Shown: piece by piece, positions 20,283 to 28,896 of the stretch | Layout: the number at the start of each line of letters is the position of its first letter | Position numbering within the stretch: position 1 is the first letter of the stretch | DNA from: Apodospora peruviana | Taxonomy: Eukaryota > Ascomycota > Sordariomycetes > Sordariales > Lasiosphaeriaceae | NCBI GenBank assembly: GCA_033439685.1 | Contig: JAUEDM010000001.1 | Location: 4,216,001 to 4,280,000 of the forward strand | Length of the DNA: 64,000 nucleotides | Reading direction: 5' to 3' | Notes under the pieces: model-generated | What the model saw: the letters and a program-made list of their open reading frames with translations, nothing else | Database searches by the model: none | Told to the model about the DNA's origin: nothing | Made by a program: the position numbers and the translations under genes

Positions 20283-23108
20283 ATGCCACGCTACGCTTAT
20301 CGCCGCCTTCAGGGCAACAGAATCCGTCTCATCCGCCTGCTTCCACATCTCCAACCAGATGGTCCCCTTCGATGTGATCTCATCGAGTGCCCCTTACCTG
20401 ACAACCCCTCAGAAAGCAAAGCGTGTCTTTATGAAGCCTTGTCATACGTTTGGGGCTCCTCCGCCGAAGACGACAAGCAGCTACTATACGTCGACGAGGA
20501 GGGTCAGGGATATCAAACAACGCTGACCATCACCGCCAACCTGCACGAGGCACTATTACAACTACGTGATCACCACCTCGGACGAATACTATGGATCGAC
20601 GCAGTATGTATCAACCAAGAAGACACGGAAGAACGGAACTATCAGGTTGCGATGATGGCCAGAATCTACGCGGCAGCAAGCCGCGTCGTGGTCTGGCTTG
20701 GTCCAGGTCAATCCACCACGACCGCCGGCGGCTCCATGTCAACAAGGGGAGAGCCAGCATTCACAGCCTTGCGCGAGGCCTCGATCCGGGTGGCGATTCT
20801 GAATTACCACAGCGACCCCGAAGATGAAATGCGCTGGCGGAAGGACGACAACGAAGCGGCTGCTATCCTTGAGCTTTTCAAACTGTCATGGTTCAAGAGA
20901 ATATGGGTGCTCCAGGAGGTGGCAGCTGCGCGTCATATCGCACTCATGCGCGGCTCCTCCGTCATTGATGGCCACGTGTTTGCCTTGGGGGCGAAGGCTT
21001 TCCAGGGGTCGCCAAGGCCGCCTTCCAGGTCGATTGAGATGGCGCTCTCGGCTGCAGACCTTATGAAGAATGCTCTGTTTCAGCCACCATCATCTCGATT
21101 AAGTACTGGTGGTGCCAACTCCTCTGGTGATAGATTCACGCTCAACATCAAGTCTCTCGCCCAGCTGCTTGATATCTTTCACACCCGGGAGGCGTCCGAT
21201 CCACGCGATAAAGTCTACGCCTTGTTGGGGATGTGCAGCGATGACTTGGTCGGGAGCGGGCTGATGCCCGACTACAACATCAAGTGGCCCACTCTGGCTG
21301 GTCGACTGATCAAGTTCTTGCTCGGGGGGACAGTGGTGTGCTTGTCAGACGATGGCGGGCGCATCACGGTGCTAGTAGGCAAGGGTTACATCCTTGGGCA
21401 GGTGACCGAGGTTACGAGGGTGGACGGGCCAGAAGGCGGAGTATACGCGTTGAAGTATGGCGAGGAAGGGCCGTGGGGCGTCCAGACCTGCTATGCTGAG
21501 GCGCCAGTCTGTCCCGTTATGGAAGGCGATCTTGTTTGCATCTTGGAGGGAGCGGATCTACCCATGGTCGTCAGGGTTTGTTGGGATTTTGTCTCTGTTG
21601 TCAAGATCAGGATTGATCCGGGTCTTCGCTTTACTGATTCTCTTACGCAACGGGACCGAAACCTAAGAAGGAATCGCCCACTGGACCTTCTCTTGGTTTG
21701 GGACTGGTGCAGGCCCGCCCGCAAGGAGACATCGGAGTTCGAGCATATCGGGGTTGGTCCATTGGCAGAACAGAGTGATGTCGTTGCTCTAGAATGCTCG
21801 GCGGGCGGTCTCACGAGACTCCGAAACATCACAGTTGTTCTCTGGGAAGCTGAGAGATACACGGAGGGGGAGGAAACGATGAACGAGGCGGTGAGATTAT
21901 ACAAGGAGAAAACCGGAGAGGAGGCCCTTGAAGACGTCGTTGCAGTTGGGCAAATATTTGAGGGTTCCCTGCATCATCAGACTATTGCGGCCTTCTCGTG
22001 GCTGAGGACCTTCGTCGGGAAGCGCGGGTACAAGTGGGATGACGAGGTTATTGAATCTGCGGTCAAGATGGCCAAGGACCCCCTGCTAGGACAATTCATC
22101 GGCAGTAAAAACGAGAAGCAAAGTGTTGTCGTTGGAGAGTATGCTCTTAAAAGAGCTAATACTGACACCTGGGAGGGTCGAATTTTGGCAGATATAATCG
22201 TCGACTGGCGGGATATCCGATTCGGTGACGAAGCGTTGGTCTGGATGCTAGAGCCGGATGCCGCCAAAACCATCCGGCGGCTCCTGGATTCCGGATTGCT
22301 CCGGTTCGATGATATGGCCAAGGCAGTGGCACGACTTTCGACCGAAGACAAGTGGAACAGCCTCGAGTTATTGTTCCATGAGCAAGGCGATTTCCACATC
22401 TCCGAGGATATTCTTGCGGCAGCGGCGGCTAATAAGTGGTGGGGAGACCAGATGATGACACGTTTACTGCTACACCAGGGAGCAAAGGAGCGAATAACTG
22501 GAAGCGTTCTGGTCTCAGCAGCCAAGAACAGGCTTACAGGGTCCCGCATATGTCGGATTCTCAAGGATGCGCTAGTTACCGATCTGACGATTACCGAGGA
22601 GGTGGTAGTAACTGCTGCACGGTTTGCAAATGCTGATCTAATGGACCTGCTCCTTGGGAAGACGCTCACGGAAACCCCTGTGCCTGTGACAGAAGCGGTT
22701 ACGGTGGCAGCGGTCCAAGGAGGCAGTCTAGAGCTCATGCAAGCTCTGTTCCGTTCAAGAGGCGAGAGTCTTCCGATTACCGAGTCTGTGGCAGTCACAG
22801 CGGTGCAATGGGAGGACGTGAAGATGTTTGAGCTCCTTTTTGAGCAAAGGGGACCGAAACTACCAGTAACCGAGACGGTCTTGGTCGAAGCATTGATAAC
22901 GAAGCGGTCACCCCAGATCACGGATCTTCTTCGGAAGCACGTTGGCGAGGACGTGGATAGTTTTGAGAGGCGGAGGTATGACGAGATATCGAGTTGGCCT
23001 AACAATTGGGCTTCAATTGGCATGGAGTACCCAGTTCCATGGGAATATGCATCGACTGGGCGCAACGAAGGGAAAAACTTGGACTACTCATATCCTAGCT
23101 ACATGTAA
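20283..23108 (+). CDS. HET-domain protein with C-terminal repeat array
   Basis: Predicted heterokaryon incompatibility-type protein. Single exon, 941 aa from ATG 20283. The HET domain (PF06985) lies at about 48-210 with YEALSYVWG, ILWIDAVCINQED and ARIYAAASRVVVWLG. The FTLNIKSLAQLL...DPRDKVYALLGM block follows, as in most long HET proteins. Residues about 704-889 form six diverged units of 30-33 residues, each opening with (I/V)TE-x-V-like residues and containing M-x-x-LLF; they look like degenerate ankyrin-like helical repeats. HET domains trigger growth arrest or cell death when partners from unlike strains meet; here the partner is unknown. The gene lies tail to tail with the gene at 23446-25211. 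Confidence 0.9.
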   Translation: MPRYAYRRLQGNRIRLIRLLPHLQPDGPLRCDLIECPLPDNPSESKACLYEALSYVWGSSAEDDKQLLYVDEEGQGYQTTLTITANLHEALLQLRDHHLGRILWIDAVCINQEDTEERNYQVAMMARIYAAASRVVVWLGPGQSTTTAGGSMSTRGEPAFTALREASIRVAILNYHSDPEDEMRWRKDDNEAAAILELFKLSWFKRIWVLQEVAAARHIALMRGSSVIDGHVFALGAKAFQGSPRPPSRSIEMALSAADLMKNALFQPPSSRLSTGGANSSGDRFTLNIKSLAQLLDIFHTREASDPRDKVYALLGMCSDDLVGSGLMPDYNIKWPTLAGRLIKFLLGGTVVCLSDDGGRITVLVGKGYILGQVTEVTRVDGPEGGVYALKYGEEGPWGVQTCYAEAPVCPVMEGDLVCILEGADLPMVVRVCWDFVSVVKIRIDPGLRFTDSLTQRDRNLRRNRPLDLLLVWDWCRPARKETSEFEHIGVGPLAEQSDVVALECSAGGLTRLRNITVVLWEAERYTEGEETMNEAVRLYKEKTGEEALEDVVAVGQIFEGSLHHQTIAAFSWLRTFVGKRGYKWDDEVIESAVKMAKDPLLGQFIGSKNEKQSVVVGEYALKRANTDTWEGRILADIIVDWRDIRFGDEALVWMLEPDAAKTIRRLLDSGLLRFDDMAKAVARLSTEDKWNSLELLFHEQGDFHISEDILAAAAANKWWGDQMMTRLLLHQGAKERITGSVLVSAAKNRLTGSRICRILKDALVTDLTITEEVVVTAARFANADLMDLLLGKTLTETPVPVTEAVTVAAVQGGSLELMQALFRSRGESLPITESVAVTAVQWEDVKMFELLFEQRGPKLPVTETVLVEALITKRSPQITDLLRKHVGEDVDSFERRRYDEISSWPNNWASIGMEYPVPWEYASTGRNEGKNLDYSYPSYM

Positions 23109-23445
23109 CGACGGAAGTACTTGGAAACTACGCCGAATAGCCAATCCACCTTTCTCCAGAACTGCTGATTGGCCTCAACTTTCTATACTGAGTGACATAA
23201 AGGTGCAAAGTGTTCAATCTTGCATAGCCCGACTGTCAGATGACGCGTGTTGGAAGAATACTGAAGGTCCCTATCTCTTGAAGCGTCTGAGCAAGATTTC
23301 AACGACTCAAGGGATAAAGCAGTGCAGATCGTAGGACGACATGATATTTGATCTGTCATTAGTATCCCGGCCCACTCACCAATATGGAAATTTTCGGAAT
23401 TGACATCCGGGACAGGAACTGGTCTGTTTCATTCAAGTTTAAACA
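23109..23445. other. 3' intergenic between convergent genes
   Basis: Gap between the stop codons of the HET gene and of its convergent neighbour. Most of the first 130 bases is the dispersed repeat listed separately. Confidence 0.5.
23114..23240 (+). repeat. dispersed ~125-bp repeat, copy 1
   Basis: Starts six bases after the HET stop codon. It matches, in opposite orientation, 45025-45146 with about four bases in five identical by eye, including unbroken stretches GAATAG, TGAGTGACATA and TGCATAGCCC. Translated in one frame both copies share NP-x-FSRT and LSDI-x-VQ. It could be a relic of a coding exon or a small transposon-derived element. Confidence 0.7.
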
Positions 23446-25211
23446 TCACCTGCTGACATGGCGCGAGGACCTTTGCTCAGTACTACTCCTCCTCGGCTTT
23501 GTGCCATCTTTCCTACTCTTGCTCTCAACTCTCTGCGCTTTCCTCCTGGCATTTGTCTTGTTATCCGCTGCGTTGGGCGGATAATACCTTGCACCATCGT
23601 CATGATCCTTCCTACCGCTCTTTCTACCACGATTGCCCGTTTCCGTTTCTTCACTACAGTGACGTCGATGATGATGATGATGAGAACTCAGACCGCCGCC
23701 GCCTCTTCCCCGCTCTTTTGCAAGCGGAAGCGGCTGATTCAATGTGTTCCTCTTTCTTTCAGCTCTTTTGTCTTGGGAATCTTTGTGGTCATTGTGGCGG
23801 GAGGAGGTGATACCGCGCCGCCGAGACTGTGGGCTGCTCGGTCTGATATCACTGTGCCTAGTGACGGAGGAAGAGGCAGACTCAACAGCAGAGAGCCAGC
23901 TGAAAACGGAGGAGTTGCGTGACGAAATGGATGACGCCGATGAGGATGGGCGATGTCGACTGGGGCGATCTTGAGTATTCTCACCAAAATCCTCGCCGGG
24001 GTGGTTTGGGTGGCAGCGGGTCTGTGATAACGGCCGACCCCTGCTCCTACTTCTTTGCAGTTCTTCTGGGGTTTCCCTAGCCGCAGGAGATGCCCTTTTT
24101 TGTATCGTTGTAGTTTTGTTGTAGACCGCAAGGTGATGACTGCCCTGCTGTCGCTTTTGTTGAAGGGACTGGGGCTCTTCATGTGAACGTGCAGTCGGTA
24201 TTCGCGGCTGGGAGTGGTGAGGCCTCTCAGAGATCCGTCTGAGGCCCTTCTCTTCGGTAGTTCTGTCGTACTCTCTTGCCAGCGTCCGAAGGTCTCTATG
24301 AGGAGGTTGTGGCTGTGGTTTCACACGAACTTCTTCTGAGGGACCGAGTCGGCGGCGCTCATATTGCTCAGATGAAGAAGGTGGTCCGATTGTAGATGCA
24401 CCACAAACGGTCGATAACGACGATTTTGGGAGCTCAAGGAACTTGTCGTTGCAGATCGACCAATACTTGCGAAAGATAGCCAAGTCCACGGCCTTCTCCA
24501 TGTGTCTGGACATCCTCGTCGGGTATTTCCTGCAATACCTCTCAGCATCAGCGACATAGCCGCGAAGGTGTTGAGCGTGGTACTGGCATTGCACCAGTAT
24601 GCCATCACTAATACCATGGCCGCCGTGACCACCTTGGAGGCTGCGCCGCGCGTCGCCCAGTGCTGCGTCGTAGTTGGCGTGGAGGAAAATGGTTGCTCTG
24701 GCAATGTTCATCCAGAGGGCGCATTCGTCGCGTCTGCGGTCGAAGACCTCCGTTCGACTTCGTTGCGTCATTGCTAACCAGTGCAGCAGCTTCGCACGGA
24801 AACTCTTGGCGTACCTTTTGCGGTACAGGACGAGGTTCTTCATTGTCGTTTTGCAATAACGGATGAGTCTCATCGTCTCCAAGTACAGCTCCTCTAGGAC
24901 GGCTGCTTTCTGTTCACGCCACCGAGGTTGACTAGAGCTGCGCCGACAAAGATAGTTCATCTCCGACTTGATTTCTTCGACGTGGCTCAGCCAGCGGTTC
25001 CCGTCGACAACGAGTTCGCCCAGGTCTTTGTTGGAGCTTCCAATTGCTCGCACCCCGTTGATGACTCCCGGAGCCTTGAGAGCGGCGCCCACCGCAAAAG
25101 TGCTACATCCCGATGGTCAGTGTTGGGACAAGCAGAAGCAGTGCCATCTATTGTTTGGTCTGAGCTGACGAGGCGTACATACCCTACGGTCACCCATGTT
25201 GCGGGGTCCAT
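23446..25211 (-). CDS. protein with HeLo/STAND-like N-terminus and Ser/Arg-rich tail
   Basis: Exons 25211-25183 and 25102-23446 (80-bp intron GTATGT...GTAG), 561 aa. The short first exon (MDPATWVTV) is needed for an ATG, since the long frame itself begins at a non-ATG codon. Residues 1-30 are a hydrophobic helix of the kind that opens many fungal incompatibility and STAND proteins (MDP- followed by Val/Ala/Gly-rich helix). About 30-230 is a predicted helical bundle with the pattern AKLLHWLAMTQRSR...RRRDECALWMNIA. From about 250 the protein is low complexity, rich in Ser, Arg, His and Gln, with a run of five His near 470. I infer a HeLo-like/fungal N-domain; there is no NB-ARC or repeat domain. 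Tail-to-tail with the HET gene. Confidence 0.7.
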
Positions 25212-26606
25212 TGTCTGGATGTGCGTCGTCGGTTCAAGGGTCTTGTTGTTAGACACCTTGACGCAACAGGGCAACAGAGTAAATAGACGTTTACACTGAT
25301 AATTTAAGGACAAATGCTCAAGTTCGGAGGTAGACCAGCATGTTCCTTCTCGCAACGATGGGTGTACAGTCAGTTACACCGCAAATCCATGTCTACGAGG
25401 CTCTGTTCGGACAAAGAGAAAAGAAGAAAACAAAACAGGGAAGACGGGGGTCAGTAAAAGAAGAGAAGAGGCGCAGCAACGGGTCTGCCTTGCCGTGATA
25501 AAGCTCGTCGTGCATATGCAAGAGGTGCAGTTTGTCATTTTCTGCATTTTGCTATCGACTTCACTGTAACTGTCCAAATTATGAGCAACCAACCTGTCTT
25601 GAGGTCCGTGGAAGCTGGACGCGCTCCTAGGTGAGGGGTTAGTGAGGTATGGAACTAATCAGAACCCAGTTGGGCTCCCACAGTCGAAAAGCACGACATG
25701 CGCGTCCTGGAAACCACTTGGTCCCCCGACCCCAGATTCGCCCCCGGTCTAGTGGAGAGTGAGGCTGCGGCATGACAACCAGCAGAAGAGAAATGGTCTT
25801 TGTACTCAAGCAAAGAACCATCGGAATACATTCCTCGGATATGGTTCCGCGGTTAACAGGATCGACTACGTGGTGTTGAACTGGTCCTGTGTCTGCCTTG
25901 CCTCAGGCTCTCCGGAAAGGTAAAAAGCAGGCTGCCTTGGCGGTAGGCAGCCTAACCACTGTCGGCATCAGCTCCGCATATACAATCTCCTAGGATACCT
26001 TGATTCTGAGAGAATGGAGGAAATCTAATTGGCCTAAATTGGACCTTCAGAAATACCAAGTGACAACGCAGCATTCCCAAATATTGGACTAATTCTAGTG
26101 TGGGTATTATTGTGCATCATTATCTCCTATCTTCCCGCGCATTTCGCTAGGTGTCTGCCAGTCATGTTTGGATGGACGCCATGTACTTGGATATTCCACA
26201 AATGAACTGTATGTGAGTTACTTCCTCAAATTCGGGCCCAATGGGACAAACCCACACGTCCAGCTCCAGCCCCGTTTCCATTCATTGACCTGGATGGCTT
26301 ACTGTCTACGTAGAGGAGCCACGCCAGGCTTGCTGCTCAGCTAGCATGTTTCTGTTTCTCTCAGGAGCCGACATTTTCTGCTTCCCATTTCTCCCAGCCT
26401 GCATCCGACTTCCGACAGATGCCTTCCGGCAACCGTTTCATAGGGTTTGGACTAGTTAAACCCACTGCCCAGCGGCCTCTTTATTAGCGGATTTAGCAGT
26501 TGGGGATTTGGGAGTCTTTTTTCCTCTCTCATGGAAGACTTTTCGTCGACATTCTCGCCTTGCTACATAATTACCATTATCCATTGCAGCCTGTTACGTC
26601 AAGCAG
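25212..26606. other. intergenic with a decayed RBR fragment
   Basis: 1.4 kb without an intact gene. Contains the RBR relic at about 25680-25860 (listed). The rest shows no coding signal; the region from 25900 to 26600 is ordinary promoter-like sequence of the RBR gene. Confidence 0.5.
25680..25860 (+). pseudogene. decayed fragment of an RBR ubiquitin ligase gene
   Basis: Bases 25684-25740 closely match 27478-27535 of the intact RBR gene; both contain ACGACATGCGCGTCCTGGAA and then the block GACCCCAGATTC. Weaker matches follow to about 25860 (for example GGAATAC followed by a T/C-rich match, corresponding to GEYDAFLR of the intact gene). Flanking parts and most of the RING1 region are missing, and the fragment has no usable frame. 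The differences are not only C-to-T/G-to-A, so repeat-induced point mutation alone does not explain them. Confidence 0.65.
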
Positions 26607-28470
26607 ATGGGCCAGGTTCACTCGTCGGGTAGTTCACATCCTCGTCAAGAGGGCCGTGGCAACTCAACGCCCCAGTCTACCAACGTGTCGAAACACAGTT
26701 CAAGTTCAAACGTCTTCCGAGCCGAACTCGAGAGACAAGAAAGGGAGAGATTCAAGCATGTCCAGCCCAATCTTCCACCACCTCCGCCTCGACCGCAGAC
26801 CATCCCCCGTAAGCCCATCGCTCGATACACCTTGAATGAGGCCACGTGCTTGACCCCGTCAGGTTTACCGACCGTTCAGAAGCTAGAGACACGTCCGGGC
26901 CGTTCTCGTCCGGTGGCGCCGGCCGTCGATGACGTGCACGACATTTCAGCCTCCGACTACATTCTACCATCCCTGACAGAGTTACCATCCCTGACAGAGT
27001 TACCATCCCTGACAGAGTTACCATCCCTGACAGAGTTACCATCCCTGACAGAGTTACCATCCCTAACAGAGTCATTCTGGGAGCCCGTACGTCCCGTTGG
27101 CGATCGCAACCGGCCAGAGCAAGCACCAGCAATAAACACATCGACGGCCTTCCAACACTCCCTGCCGGCAGCGAACTCATTACCGACTATCATTCCGCAT
27201 CGTCCCGAGTCCCCGTCATGGAGGATACCCGAAGCTTTGCTAGACCGCAAGGACTGCGCAATCTGCGCCGACACAAAGCACTACACCGAGTTCCCCCTCC
27301 TCCGAGTCAGCGACGAGTGCGACCACGCGCCTCAAGCCTGTCTCGCCTGTCTCCGGACACACATCAAAGTAACACTGGAGACCAAGGCCTGGCATGGCCC
27401 GCAGGTCGTCACCTGCCCGGAATGCAACAAGCCCATGGCATACGCAGGGGTGCAGCGGTACGCCGACCGGGCCACATTCGAAAAGTACGACATGCGCGTC
27501 CTGGAAGACGCCTGGTCGTCCGACCCCAGATTCATCCGCTGTCCTAACTCCGCCTGCAGCCCGGGCGGGCAGATCCACGAGGACGACGACGACGGCCGCT
27601 ATCCCATAGTGACTTGCGTCACCTGCCACCAGAAATTCTGCTTCCGCCACAAGGTTGCGTGGCACGGGACCATGACTTGCGGGGAATACGACGCGTTTCT
27701 GCGGGACCCGGTGAATTTCCGTAGTCGGTTCGACGTCGAGAACGAGCGGGTTGAGCGCGAACGGATGGCCGAAAAACGGCGGCTGCGGGCGCTGGAAGAT
27801 GCGGACCGGATGTTTGCGCAGAGCTTGATCGAGGAAGAGCAGGTGAGGGCCGAGGCGGAGGCGCAGGCTGCGAGAGAGAGGCAGATGAGGGAGGCGGCGG
27901 AGCGGAAGGAGAGGGAAAAGAAGGAAAAGGAAGAGGCTGGAAGGGCTAGAAAGGCTGCTGCGGTGCAGAAGAGGAGGGAGGAAGAGGCCGCAAGCCTGCA
28001 GACGGTGAGCAAGACGACCAAGAAGTGCCCTGGGTGCGCGTGGCCGATTGAGAAGAGATCTGGATGGTGAGTTCTTTTCAAGTTATCTTACAGTGATCCC
28101 TGGGGGGGGGGGGGGGGGGGGGGGGCTTGTCTAGCTGACTCGAGTTATCTTTCACCACAGTGCACATATGACTTGTAAGACACCCATCAGTTATTCCAAT
28201 TCCCCCGTTGTTCCATTTTTTTTTTTTTTTTTTTTCAGCCTTCAAGGCTTTCATCGAAGCATCCGAAAGCCACCGGTCAGTTTCAGGCCAATACGAAGAT
28301 GGTTTTCATTGCCTGGCCACATTGGAGCGGAAGAACAAGTGATTTACGATTATGAAATCTACTAGGTATCAAGTGTCGCCGCGAGTTCTGCTGGAACTGT
28401 TTGGCCACGTGGGGCACCAGGCATTGTCGATGAGGATAAACCGGTATGGAGGTATATGAGCTTCTGTCCG

Positions 28471-28501
<31 letters not shown>

Positions 28502-28657
28502 CAGATTGAAAGCTGACTTCCCCACGATGATACAGGTATACGATGCAAGCACGAGTTCTGCTGGGATTGCCTGGCAGATTACCGCCACATTGTCAAGAAG
28601 GATAACAGCTTCCATAAGCGGAGCTGTCCACACCACTCAAAGAACGTCAAGGGTTAA
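26607..28657 (+). CDS. RBR (RING1-IBR-RING2) E3 ubiquitin ligase
   Basis: Predicted to move ubiquitin from E2 through a catalytic Cys to substrates. Exons 26607-28066, 28161-28174 (14 nt) and 28536-28657; 531 aa. MGQVHS is a good N-myristoylation signal, so membrane attachment is likely. Residues about 120-155 are six LPSLTE repeats. RING1 starts at CAICAD (about 217) and ends CPECN; the IBR lies at about 300-350 (CVTCHQKFCFRH). A long charged helix follows (about 375-470), then RING2: CPGCAWPIEKRSG-CAHMTC-IRCKHEFCWDC. The catalytic Cys487 codon is split TG/T by intron 1. The 361-base second intron contains two degenerate extra copies of exon 3 plus G24, T21 and (GA)14 tracts. Confidence 0.87.
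26964..27071 (+). repeat. 18-bp coding minisatellite, six copies
   Basis: Six head-to-tail copies of an 18-base unit (TTACCATCCCTGACAGAG) coding LPSLTE in the RBR ligase. Copies are almost identical, which suggests recent expansion or ongoing homogenisation. Confidence 0.95.
28102..28125. repeat. G24 homopolymer in RBR intron 1
   Basis: Twenty-four consecutive G on the plus strand inside the first intron of the RBR gene, 35 bp after the donor. Its length may be uncertain for sequencing reasons. Confidence 0.9.
28216..28236. repeat. T21 homopolymer in RBR intron 2
   Basis: Twenty-one T followed by CAG, so it looks like an over-long polypyrimidine tract with an acceptor at 28239. Splicing there would not continue the RING2 frame. 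Confidence 0.9.
28290..28442 (+). pseudogene. two degenerate copies of the RBR terminal exon
   Basis: Copy 1 (28290-28340) keeps TACGA, ATTGCCTGGC and CACATTG of the true exon 3 but lacks the Cys-rich middle. Copy 2 (28366-28442) is preceded by an AG and reads IKCRREFCWNCLATWG, close to the true IRCKHEFCWDCLADYR, then meets a stop at 28427. Similarity extends past the stop (CATTGTC, GGATAA, AGCTTC), so the whole exon was duplicated. Copy 2 could still be used as an alternative short last exon. Confidence 0.75.
28471..28498. repeat. (GA)14 microsatellite in RBR intron 2
   Basis: Perfect GA repeat between the second degenerate exon copy and the true exon 3 acceptor. Confidence 0.95.
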
Positions 28658-28896
28658 GTGTTGGCAGGCAGGCAAGGCAGGCCGATGTTTGCACCTCTGT
28701 GTACGTAAAGTAGGACTCAAGCATGACATATACTTGTAATACACAGCAACGAAGGGAGTTCTCAAAGCGTCGGGGTTAGGTCAGTGGAATGGGTATCAAT
28801 GTGACGGTGTTGAGGTAGACTAACATAGGTACTACTAATACATACTTCAGCTGAAATTTCCTATTAATAAAGCATACAGACGAAGTTCCTGGATCA

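Noticed and set aside
21977..23065. 362-codon minus-strand frame under the HET gene
   Set aside because: Ser/Arg-rich antisense shadow of the HET coding region.
25680..25860. RIP (repeat-induced point mutation) as the cause of decay of the RBR fragment
   Set aside because: Differences to the intact gene include many that are not C-to-T or G-to-A.
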